Shown here: positions 1 to 6,547 of the stretch, piece after piece | Layout of the letters: each line of letters opens with the position of its first letter | Position numbering within the stretch: position 1 is the stretch's first letter | DNA from: Prevotellaceae bacterium | GTDB taxonomy: Bacteria > Bacteroidota > Bacteroidia > Bacteroidales > Bacteroidaceae | Direction: 5' to 3' | Length of the DNA stretch: 14,559 nucleotides | Assembly (NCBI GenBank): GCA_021153165.1 | Contig: JAGKTZ010000048.1 | Coordinates: 1-14,559, forward strand | Notes under the pieces: generated by a model | The model's database searches: none | The model's input: only the letters and a program-made list of their open reading frames with translations | What the model was told of the DNA's origin: nothing | Program-made: the position numbers and the translations under genes

Positions 1-47
1 ATGCATCATCAAGGCACCGTCGTGGGATACATTATCAAAAAGGCAGA

Positions 48-974
48 CTATCTGAAATTCACCAATTTGACATTGAACACCAAGGTAGAAAAGGGTTTCA
101 CCTTATCCTCGCCTGCAGCACCATAAGCCATTTGCCAAGGCACATAGACTTCCCACTCTGCACCAATCTTCATCGTTTGCAATGCCAAAGCCAAGCCAGG
201 AATAGCGTCGCGTATATCCATTTCGAAAGGCGCTTCGTCCAATTCCATCTCAGTGCCATCAATAAAGCGGCCCTTCAGTTCGATTGTGACCACATTGCCT
301 TCTGTCGGATGCGGACCACTGCCAGGTACAATCTCTTTGTAACATACGCCTTTTTCCAGTTTATGCACATCTGGCTCAGCCTCCTTTGATTTCATAAAGA
401 CATCGCTTGCTGCACGCTCGGCAGCATATTCCTTAGAATAACTCTGCTCACTGAGTTGCTGAGTCAGGCGTTCAAGCATCTCTATAGCCATCGCTTTGTC
501 TATAGGTTTGCCATTGCAAGTGGTTCCAGGTTTGCCCATCATTTCCGAGTAGAAGCCTGCATATAGGTTCAAACGGTCGATCGAGCGCGTCTTATCTTCG
601 CCAAAAGCAGTCTTCTCTATATTAGGCAATTCTCCATCAAGCACTCCCATAGCCATAGCAAATCCACAATAGTAAGCTATTGCAGCAGAATCTTGATATT
701 GCAAACCATCCAAGAAACCATTCATCATATCATTCAGGTAGGCTGAATCGCTGCCCACCTCTTGTAGATAGCCAGCCAATTCGGACGAAGTACGCGCCAA
801 AGACCTGCCTAAGACGTAGCTCAGAGTATCGACCACCGAATCCTTGCCTAAATGGAAAGCGGTGGGATCAACGATGGAATCATGCTGCTCTACATCTTTT
901 TGGGTGTTTCCACATGCTCCAAACAATAGAGCAAAAAGCAAAGCCGTCAAGGGAAGAATAAAAATCCTCTTCAT
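48..974 (-). CDS. FKBP-type peptidyl-prolyl isomerase-like lipoprotein, active site degenerate
   Basis: 308 aa. A signal peptide with a lipobox ends at Cys21 (LFGAC), so it is probably a membrane-anchored lipoprotein. Residues about 45-200 form a helical FKBP_N-like dimerisation region that shares a GSDSA...IAYY block with the lipoprotein encoded at 1852-2793. Residues about 215-308 are the FKBP domain (RFIDGT, IPG, AYG, LVFNVKL). Against FKBP12, the pocket Tyr26 is Leu, Phe36-Asp37 are Met-Glu, Trp59 is Leu; the AYG tyrosine and the last Phe remain. Isomerase activity is therefore doubtful, and a chaperone or scaffold role is equally possible (inference). It is the last gene of a four-gene FKBP run on this strand, 72 bp after its neighbour. 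No TAnnTTTG promoter was found in that gap, so co-transcription with the gene at 1047-1676 is likely. The gene is complete in the window. Confidence 0.88.
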   Translation of the reverse strand: MKRIFILPLTALLFALLFGACGNTQKDVEQHDSIVDPTAFHLGKDSVVDTLSYVLGRSLARTSSELAGYLQEVGSDSAYLNDMMNGFLDGLQYQDSAAIAYYCGFAMAMGVLDGELPNIEKTAFGEDKTRSIDRLNLYAGFYSEMMGKPGTTCNGKPIDKAMAIEMLERLTQQLSEQSYSKEYAAERAASDVFMKSKEAEPDVHKLEKGVCYKEIVPGSGPHPTEGNVVTIELKGRFIDGTEMELDEAPFEMDIRDAIPGLALALQTMKIGAEWEVYVPWQMAYGAAGEDKVKPFSTLVFNVKLVNFR

Positions 975-1046
975 CTGATACGTTAAAAAATCGTTTATCT
1001 AAGACTATATAGTATACTACACACTTGAGAAACCATGTCATTGAAA

Positions 1047-1676
1047 TTATGGTTGACAATAAACGCTCAAGAGTTTCACACGAAAGATCAATGTGGAATA
1101 AGCTGGAATTTTATCGTTGAAGTCTCCAGCATAACCCATTGCCGATGGCACATAAATTTCCCATTCATCCCCCACTCTCATTGCTGATAGCGCCAACTCC
1201 AGACCTTCAACCATAAAATCGTAACCCACTGGCACCATCTTCTCATGTCCGTCGACGAATGTAGTACCATCAAGCAGGCGGCCCACGTAGTCAAACGTCA
1301 CATAAGTACCTCGTTTCGCCTGTTCGCCTTGGCCAGACTGCAAGACTTTGTAGCAAACTCCGTCCGTCAAGGTTTTTACACTTTTGTCTTGTGCCAATTG
1401 AGCGAAGAAATCCTTTTCCTTCTCTATATTTACCTCCTTTTTGCCCAACATCTCATTAATGACAGTCTGGGTTCTTTTCTCTGCATCCAATGTAGCCAAG
1501 ACTTTTTCTCGAGAGGAGAGTTCGCCCTGTTTGCTCTCACTCAATTCCACCGAATCCTGATTTTTTGATGACAGAGTTTGTGGTTGTTGAGAAGACGAAC
1601 GCCCTCGTCCGCAAGCTATCAAGACCAGCAGAATCACAAGAGCATATAGCACAGAGAAGGTAAAAACTTTTTTCAC
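1047..1676 (-). CDS. Short FKBP-type peptidyl-prolyl isomerase lipoprotein
   Basis: 209 aa. The signal peptide has a long hydrophobic stretch and a lipobox Cys22 (VLIAC), followed by a Ser/Gln-rich linker. The FKBP_N region is mostly missing: only one charged helical stretch (about 55-95) precedes the FKBP domain at about 115-205 (FDYVGRLLDGTTF, GYAG, TLIFRVKLL). The pocket Tyr26, Phe36, Tyr82 and Phe99 equivalents are kept. Asp37 is Val, Val55-Ile56 are Met-Val and Trp59 is Leu, so the site is partly eroded. It lies third in the FKBP cluster, just after the terminator at 1755-1800. A weak promoter-like TTACTTTG on the minus strand (1743-1750) may serve it, or it depends on readthrough. Its reduced N-terminal half separates it from both flanking lipoproteins. 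Confidence 0.87.
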   Translation of the reverse strand: MKKVFTFSVLYALVILLVLIACGRGRSSSQQPQTLSSKNQDSVELSESKQGELSSREKVLATLDAEKRTQTVINEMLGKKEVNIEKEKDFFAQLAQDKSVKTLTDGVCYKVLQSGQGEQAKRGTYVTFDYVGRLLDGTTFVDGHEKMVPVGYDFMVEGLELALSAMRVGDEWEIYVPSAMGYAGDFNDKIPAYSTLIFRVKLLSVYCQP

Positions 1677-1754
1677 TCAGACGGGATTTTGAATATAGTC
1701 AGTCAACACTAAAGCACATTTCATGCATGAAGTTCCAGCACAAAGTAAAGCAAA

Positions 1755-1800
1755 AACACCTTAGCCTACGCAGAAAATCGACGCGGCCAAGGTGTTTTAC
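1755..1800 (-). terminator. Rho-independent terminator after the FKBP lipoprotein gene at 1852-2793
   Basis: Perfect 10-bp inverted repeat: AAAACACCTT at 1755-1764 and AAGGTGTTTT at 1791-1800, with GC-rich inner sequence that can extend the stem. Reading leftward, the stem ends in a run of five T. It sits about 50 nt after the stop codon at 1852 and separates the first two FKBP genes from the last two. Confidence 0.72.
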
Positions 1801-1851
1801 ATTTTCACTTTATTTAGCGAGTGCTTCCATAGATGAAAGTCTCTCCATGTC

Positions 1852-2793
1852 TTATTGCACAGGAATCATTTGAGGTTGAGCAGGAGTTTTAGGTTGTTCT
1901 GCAATACCAACAACTTTCACCTTGAATACCAAAGCAGACATCGCAGGAATCTTATCCATAGATTGCTCGCCGTAAGCCAATTTTGCAGGGATACTGATTT
2001 CCCACTCTGCACCAACAGACATTGCAGCAAGAGCAATATCGAAACCAGGGATAACTGCGCCACGACCAACGGGAACAGCAGGCATTTCACCCTTGTCAAA
2101 TACAGTACCATCGAGCAAGCGACCTTCGTATTCCACCTTCACATTCTTACCTGCCAAAGATTTACCATCACCTGCTGCCAATTCCTTGTAGTAAACTCCA
2201 TTTTCAAGATTCTTTACGCCTTCTTGCTTCTTGAGTTCTTCAAAGTACTTAGTTTCTTTTTCGATTTGAGGAGCATATTGCTTCTTGATTCTCTTGTCAT
2301 TCACAGACATCGCAGTCTTATTCAACATAGCTTGGATTACTTGGAGATTCATTACTGCACTTGAGTCACCCTTCAAAGCCAAAGTGCCATTAGCTGCATT
2401 CAAGAAGCCTAACAACACATTTGTCATATCAGCAGTTTGAGTAGAGTCATTACCGAAGAGAATGTAATTGAGTTGTTGTGCATTTGACATTCTCATTTGC
2501 GCACCATATGAAGCACCCATATAGTATGCAATGTCTTTTTTGTTTTCTGCGCTGTTAAAGCCATCTTGCACACCTGACAAGAAATCCTTTACAAATGCAG
2601 AATCACTACCCATTTGTAGCAAAACCGTATTCAGATTTTCAGGGCCACCCATTTGTTGGTACATGTTATAAGCACCTACCAAGTAAGTCAAAGAGTCTTC
2701 TTGAGTTTCCAACTTTGCAGTTTTGTTGCCACCGCCGCATGCTGTGAACAACATTGATGCTGCTACTGCAGCAAAAAGCATAATTTTCTTCAT
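1852..2793 (-). CDS. FKBP-type peptidyl-prolyl cis-trans isomerase lipoprotein
   Basis: 313 aa. The signal peptide has a lipobox Cys19 (LFTAC) followed by Gly-Gly-Gly-Asn, predicting a lipoprotein. Residues about 30-190 are an FKBP_N-like helical domain (MIP/FkpA architecture: dimerisation helices plus a long linking helix). Residues about 205-295 are the FKBP domain: VEYEGRLLDGTVFD, GAVIPGF, KLAYG, ALVFKVKVV. Tyr26, Phe36, Asp37, Val55-Ile56, Tyr82 and Phe99 equivalents are present; Trp59 is Phe and the Phe46 position is Val. Activity is likely, with folding of exported proteins as the expected role. A Pro/Gln-rich tail of about 17 residues follows the domain. It lies 87 bp downstream of the FklB-like gene, with a small inverted repeat but no clear promoter between, so it probably shares that transcript and ends at 1755-1800. 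Confidence 0.92.
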   Translation of the reverse strand: MKKIMLFAAVAASMLFTACGGGNKTAKLETQEDSLTYLVGAYNMYQQMGGPENLNTVLLQMGSDSAFVKDFLSGVQDGFNSAENKKDIAYYMGASYGAQMRMSNAQQLNYILFGNDSTQTADMTNVLLGFLNAANGTLALKGDSSAVMNLQVIQAMLNKTAMSVNDKRIKKQYAPQIEKETKYFEELKKQEGVKNLENGVYYKELAAGDGKSLAGKNVKVEYEGRLLDGTVFDKGEMPAVPVGRGAVIPGFDIALAAMSVGAEWEISIPAKLAYGEQSMDKIPAMSALVFKVKVVGIAEQPKTPAQPQMIPVQ

Positions 2794-2834
2794 AATGTTA
2801 TATTGTTTTATTTATTTGTTTTCGGTTTGATCTT

Positions 2835-2859
2835 TTCTAAAGTTTGGTTGCCTTTAGAA
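2835..2859. repeat. 8-bp inverted repeat between the first two FKBP genes
   Basis: TTCTAAAG (2835-2842) and CTTTAGAA (2852-2859) flank a 9-nt loop. The stem is AT-rich and no T-run follows it in the direction of transcription, so it is not a normal terminator. It could be an mRNA processing or stability hairpin or an operator; function is unknown. Confidence 0.4.
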
Positions 2860-2880
2860 CCGTTCCTTTTTCAATTAATA

Positions 2881-3465
2881 TTAGAGCACTTTGATCAATT
2901 CAACGTCGAACACCAACGTAGCGTAGGGAGGAATTGACGCGCCAGCACCACGTGTGCCGTATGCCAAATCAAATGGAATGAAGAAACGATATTTTGCACC
3001 TTCGCCCATCAGTTGTACGCCTTCGGTCCAACCTGCAATCACGCCATTGAGGGGGAATGTAGCAGGTTCGCCGCGACGATAAGAAGAGTCGAACACTGTG
3101 CCGTCGATCAAACGACCTTCGTAGTGACATTCTACGTTGTCAGTGGCAGAAGGTTTCTTGCCGGCACCTTCTGTCAAGACCATGTATTGCAGACCGCTTG
3201 GCAAAACTACAACACCTTCCTTCTTCGCATTTTCTGCCAAGAACTTTTCGCCTTCTTCGCGTACTGCCTTGCCCTTTTCTTCTTCGAGCGCCTGCAGATA
3301 AACCGTTACTTTTTGTTGAGCCTCAGCCACTGTCATTTCGGGAGTAGCGCCAGATACTACATCAGCAACTGCCTTAGCAAATTTGTCTTGATGAATTTCT
3401 GCCACACCCATTTCCTTTAGACTATTTCCAAACATTAAGCCTAAAGCATAACTAAGTTTTTCCAT
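2881..3465 (-). CDS. FklB-like FKBP-type peptidyl-prolyl cis-trans isomerase
   Basis: 194 aa with no signal peptide, so probably cytoplasmic or periplasm-independent, unlike its three lipoprotein neighbours. Residues 1-95 are the FKBP_N dimerisation and linker-helix region (opens LSYALGLMFGNSL, the usual FklB/MIP start). Residues about 105-194 are the FKBP domain: CHYEGRLIDGTVFDSS, NGVIAGWTEG, DLAYG, IPPYATLVFDVELI. All FKBP12 pocket positions that can be aligned by eye are intact (Tyr26, Phe36, Asp37, Phe46, Val55-Ile56, Trp59, Tyr82, Phe99), so it should be an active prolyl isomerase. It is the first gene of the FKBP run, driven by a minus-strand promoter in the divergent region shared with the sirtuin gene. 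Confidence 0.93.
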   Translation of the reverse strand: MEKLSYALGLMFGNSLKEMGVAEIHQDKFAKAVADVVSGATPEMTVAEAQQKVTVYLQALEEEKGKAVREEGEKFLAENAKKEGVVVLPSGLQYMVLTEGAGKKPSATDNVECHYEGRLIDGTVFDSSYRRGEPATFPLNGVIAGWTEGVQLMGEGAKYRFFIPFDLAYGTRGAGASIPPYATLVFDVELIKVL

Positions 3466-3506
3466 GATATTTTATTCGCGTTTAATTATATTGTCTATTT
3501 CGGCTA

Positions 3507-3514
3507 CAAAAGTA
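3507..3514 (-). promoter_or_regulatory. -7 promoter element for the FKBP gene run
   Basis: On the minus strand this reads TACTTTTG, a full match to the Bacteroidetes TAnnTTTG element. It predicts a start near 3500 and a leader of about 35 nt before the ATG at 3465. No good TTTG is seen at the -33 spacing, so strength is uncertain. Confidence 0.55.
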
Positions 3515-3574
3515 CAATTTTTTTTCACAGATACTGCATCTTTTTCGACGAACCTTCATTTTTTTGTACAAGTT

Positions 3575-3605
3575 TTTACTATTACAATAAATTTCCCTAC
3601 TTTTG
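3575..3605 (+). promoter_or_regulatory. Promoter of the sirtuin gene
   Basis: TACTTTTG at 3598-3605 matches the Bacteroidetes -7 element. TTTA at 3575-3578, exactly 19 bp upstream, is a one-mismatch -33 element. The predicted transcript start is near 3611, about 20 nt before the ATG at 3630. This excludes the longer in-frame start at 3603. Confidence 0.62.
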
Positions 3606-3629
3606 CGTCAAACCAGATTGATAAGCAAG

Positions 3630-4334
3630 ATGAAAAAAATAGTATTTTTGACAGGCGCAGGCATCAGCGCAGAAAGTGGATTCAGCACGTTTCGCGGCAA
3701 CAACGGATTGTGGAACAACTATCCCGTCGAGCAAGTCGCTACTCCTCAAGGGTGGGAAGAAGATCCCAATCTTGTCACGGATTTCTACAATAATTTGCGA
3801 GAGAATTTGATAAAAGCGAAACCCAACGAAGGCCACTTGAAAGTAGCCGAACTGGAAGAGCATTTCGACGTAACGGTGGTGACACAAAACGTAGACAATT
3901 TGCACGAAAGAGCGGGTTCTTCGAAAATCATCCACTTGCACGGCGAACTGATGAAAGTCTGCTCGTCAGACGACCCCAACAATCCAAAATATATCGAAAC
4001 TTTAGACAACGAACACCTCACTGTGAAGCACGGCGAATTGGCTAAAGATGGTTCGCTACTGAGACCGTGGATCGTATGGTTTGGCGAAGCTGTGCCTCGT
4101 ATGGAGGAAGCGATAGAAGCCGTGAGCGATGCGGACATCTTCGTCATCGTGGGCACATCACTGAACGTCTACCCTGCAGCAGGGCTGATCAACTTTGTAC
4201 CACAATCTGCCAAAATCTATTTGATCGACCCATTCAACGTAGAAACGCCGAGAGGATATGCCGTAGAGGTGATACAAGAGGTAGCATCCAAGGGGATGGG
4301 AATATTAGAGCAAATCTTATTGAAAAAGTCCTAA
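3630..4334 (+). CDS. Sir2-family NAD-dependent protein deacylase lacking the zinc cysteines
   Basis: 234 aa, the usual length of a small bacterial CobB-type sirtuin. Motifs in order: GAGIS (9-13) and FR (21-22) of the NAD site, TQNVDNLHERAG (85-96), HLHGE (102-106) with catalytic His104, and VGTSLNVYPA for the distal NAD site. It would remove acyl groups from lysines using NAD+ in the cytoplasm. The zinc-binding CxxC pairs expected after HGE are absent; the protein has a single Cys (111), something I recall in other Bacteroidetes sirtuins. The class III Tyr-x-x-Arg signature of desuccinylases appears as Tyr53-x-x-x-Arg57, so acyl preference is unclear. The start was chosen at MKKIVF because the promoter lies at the upstream alternative. 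It is transcribed away from the FKBP run and toward a shared terminator. Confidence 0.93.
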   Translation: MKKIVFLTGAGISAESGFSTFRGNNGLWNNYPVEQVATPQGWEEDPNLVTDFYNNLRENLIKAKPNEGHLKVAELEEHFDVTVVTQNVDNLHERAGSSKIIHLHGELMKVCSSDDPNNPKYIETLDNEHLTVKHGELAKDGSLLRPWIVWFGEAVPRMEEAIEAVSDADIFVIVGTSLNVYPAAGLINFVPQSAKIYLIDPFNVETPRGYAVEVIQEVASKGMGILEQILLKKS

Positions 4335-4390
4335 ACCTGCGATGCACTGGCATTAAGTTTGCCGTCAGTCCTCAACATCTCAAGCACACA

Positions 4391-4438
4391 AAAAAGGTGG
4401 TTCGCAAAAGTAAGTGCGACCACCTTATTCTTTTATTT
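4391..4438. terminator. Bidirectional terminator between sirtuin and glycosyltransferase genes
   Basis: AAGGTGG (4394-4400) with TTCGCA pairs with TGCGA and CCACCTT (4415-4426): a 12-bp stem with one bulged T and an 8-nt loop. A T-rich run follows on the plus strand (TTATTCTTTTATTT) and a run of A precedes it, which is a T-run on the minus strand. It can end both convergent transcripts. Confidence 0.85.
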
Positions 4439-4456
4439 CACCCTAATAGATTGGGA

Positions 4457-5173
4457 TCAAATCTTGTCCAAACCCTTCGTTATCTTCTTCCAATAATAAA
4501 GTAAGGGATTTTTGTATTTCAGTTGCTTCCACGGACGGCTCTGGTGCGGACGATGTAGCACAGGTAGGTTTGTGAAAAGATAATTACGCAAACCAAGCGC
4601 CAGGCTTTCGTGCGAGATGGTCACGTCAAACCAATTTTTCTCGGGATTAAGGGAAGTGAAAGCGAAGCGTTCCAAAAGCGCTGGTGTAAGTAGCGAACAG
4701 CAAAAACTGCAATGTTTCTTTGTTTCGAAGACTTGACCTTCTTTTCCTTTAGCGTGCAGATAGGGATAATTAATCACACCTTGTTCGTCCACAGTCACTG
4801 CTGCTGCAATGCCGCAGTCGGGACGTGCATCGGCACCATCGCAAAGTGCCTGCAGGGTATTGGGGCGCAGTGTCACATCGCTTTCCACGATACACAAGGC
4901 TGCAGCTTCTGCCAACGCCTCGCGCTGTGCTGTCTGCAATACCAGGAGGTAGTTGGGCGAGGGGTGATCTGTAACATCCGACAAGTGAACCACGCGAAAG
5001 CCCCATTTATCTGCTTCCTCATCCAGGCGTTGCGCCGTCTCCGGGGAGCTAAAATCGTCGTAGATGGTGTAGGTGTGTGGCACGTCCAACTGAGACTCCA
5101 TCACCGAGCGAATAGTATCGAGCGTGGTGTCTAAGGAGTCTTTGACGGGTGTGAATATGTGTATTTTTTTCAT
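4457..5173 (-). CDS. Family 2 glycosyltransferase (GT-A fold)
   Basis: 238 aa, no signal peptide or membrane segment. The N-terminal nucleotide-binding half starts IHIFTPVKDS and carries Asp-Asp-Phe-Ser-Ser (39-43). The metal/diphosphate DxD position appears as Glu-Ser-Asp (97-99, CIVESDV). Near the C-terminus, NWFDVTISHESLALGL (180-195) matches the acidic acceptor/base region of the family, followed by a basic Lys/Tyr-rich tail. It probably transfers a sugar onto a surface glycan on the cytoplasmic side; donor and acceptor cannot be predicted. It is 13 bp downstream of the phosphatase-like gene, so it is almost certainly co-transcribed, and it ends at the bidirectional terminator. Confidence 0.85.
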   Translation of the reverse strand: MKKIHIFTPVKDSLDTTLDTIRSVMESQLDVPHTYTIYDDFSSPETAQRLDEEADKWGFRVVHLSDVTDHPSPNYLLVLQTAQREALAEAAALCIVESDVTLRPNTLQALCDGADARPDCGIAAAVTVDEQGVINYPYLHAKGKEGQVFETKKHCSFCCSLLTPALLERFAFTSLNPEKNWFDVTISHESLALGLRNYLFTNLPVLHRPHQSRPWKQLKYKNPLLYYWKKITKGLDKI

Positions 5174-5186
5174 CAGAGTGGCTGAA

Positions 5187-6293
5187 TTATTCGTCGACTT
5201 TCGTTCTTTTCAGATAAGTATAAACGGGATAATGGTCAGACGCTGTCATCTCCTTGTCCACCTTTGCGCCATAGGCAGTCCAGTGGTCTGAGTGCAAGAT
5301 GTGATCTATGCGCACGATGATGGCATCTTTGTTAAACGTGCGACCGAGCCCGTTGCCCGAAGTCGTATAAGCATCCGTCAAGCCGTTGAGTCGGAAACTT
5401 TGATGAGCGTATGAAAGCGGGCTGTCGTTGAAGTCTCCGCACAAGATGATATTTTCCCCCTCGTGCAGTTTGAGATAATCTGTGATTTGGTCCACTTGTT
5501 GAGCTCGCACGGCGGCAGCAGAAGCGACCTTACTGAGAAGTCGGCGCGAGGTCGTATCTGTCACCTCCATCTCCTCGGTGGCGTGCACAATGTTGCGATA
5601 TGTGGCACGATCGCTCAGGGAGAGTCCCATCGAGCGCAAATGACAATTGACCACGCGGAGGGTGTCGCCCTCGGGCATCTTGAGCAGATAAGCGCCGGCG
5701 CCGTTTGTGCCCACCTCGTTGATATGTTCTTTGCCGACTATCGGATATTTGGAATAGCAAGCCAAGCGATTGTCGCCAATATGCAGCGTGTCATAATGCG
5801 GATAGGTGCGACAGATATAGGAGGTCACTTCTTTGTACACCTCTGAAGGATGCAAGAAGGCTTCTTGCAGGCATACGATGTCCGAATTGCTACGTACAAT
5901 ATAATCTGCCACAATATTTACACCTTCGTCATTCTTTACCTTATTGCCATAACTATACACATTGTAGGACATCACCTTGATGCTACCATCGGGGGCCTGG
6001 GATGGCAGATTGATGGGGAAATATGTGCGAATGGAGAAGGCGCAGCCCAGCAAACCGAGCAGGGGAATCCACCACCATCGGCGAGAGAATATCAACACGA
6101 CTATTTCCATCACCACCACTAAGGCGAGGAATGCTGGAAAGGCCAGAGTCGTGAGGCCGAAGTATTTGAAATGCTGGGGACTGACAAAGGAACTAAGTGC
6201 ACAAGCCCACAGCAAGAGCACCGACACCCACGCAAAAAATGCAACGGGTTTCGAAAGCAGGTTTCTTCGTCTTCGCTTATTGCTTCTTACCAT
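5187..6293 (-). CDS. Membrane-anchored endonuclease/exonuclease/phosphatase family protein
   Basis: 368 aa. A basic N-terminus is followed by three hydrophobic segments (about 17-37, 44-70, 75-95). The rest is an EEP (DNase I-like) domain with its full set of catalytic residues: SYN111, LQE144, NCH218, GDFND (D287, N289), RIDH (D330-H331) and SDH (D353-H354). EEP proteins cleave phosphate esters in nucleic acids, lipids or sugars; the membrane anchor makes a phosphodiesterase or phosphatase acting at the membrane or in the periplasm the likelier role, but the substrate is unknown. The 255 bp upstream contain a 21-bp-period repeat and no clear promoter. The next gene starts 13 bp after its stop. 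Confidence 0.9.
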   Translation of the reverse strand: MVRSNKRRRRNLLSKPVAFFAWVSVLLLWACALSSFVSPQHFKYFGLTTLAFPAFLALVVVMEIVVLIFSRRWWWIPLLGLLGCAFSIRTYFPINLPSQAPDGSIKVMSYNVYSYGNKVKNDEGVNIVADYIVRSNSDIVCLQEAFLHPSEVYKEVTSYICRTYPHYDTLHIGDNRLACYSKYPIVGKEHINEVGTNGAGAYLLKMPEGDTLRVVNCHLRSMGLSLSDRATYRNIVHATEEMEVTDTTSRRLLSKVASAAAVRAQQVDQITDYLKLHEGENIILCGDFNDSPLSYAHQSFRLNGLTDAYTTSGNGLGRTFNKDAIIVRIDHILHSDHWTAYGAKVDKEMTASDHYPVYTYLKRTKVDE

Positions 6294-6547
6294 AATTATT
6301 CAGTATCTATTCTCCACTTTTTTGCACCCTGCACTACTCTGAGAAGTGGGGTTGAAAAGGGGTAGAAAAATTTCGCAACGTCTCGTTGAAAAAAAGTCTA
6401 ATCTTTTTTAAAAAAGGTCTTGGTTTTTTTGAAAAAGGTTAAGGTTTTTTTCGACGGGTTCAGAGAGTCTATTTTTTTAGTCTTACTGATACGGGTTAAT
6501 AGCTTGATTATCTCCCCGAACATCAGTTGTCGGAAGTCATCAGCCAA
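6294..6547. other. Repeat-bearing intergenic region between rhomboid and phosphatase genes
   Basis: About 255 bp without a gene. It contains the phased AAGACC repeat (6382-6486) and a CCACTT/AAGTGG inverted repeat near the phosphatase start. No TAnnTTTG element and no convincing terminator was found, so readthrough from the rhomboid gene is possible. Confidence 0.6.
6382..6486 (-). repeat. Degenerate 21-bp-period repeat, locus A
   Basis: On the minus strand, units begin at 6486, 6465, 6444, 6423 and 6402, each exactly 21 bp apart. The clearest unit is CCAAGACCTTTTTT (from 6423). Others read CCTTAACCTTTTTC (6444), ATTAGACTTTTTTTC (6402) and GTAAGACT (6486); the 6465 unit is very degenerate. 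The same motif and period occur at 13525-13672 on the opposite strand. Unit 6402 continues CAAC after the T-run, as does the unit at 13588. Confidence 0.7.

Noticed and set aside
1021..1071. Inverted repeats CTTGAG/CTCAAG and AACCAT/ATGGTT around the stop codon at 1047
   Set aside because: Arms are short, the two sets are unevenly spaced and no T-run follows; too weak to call a terminator or operator.
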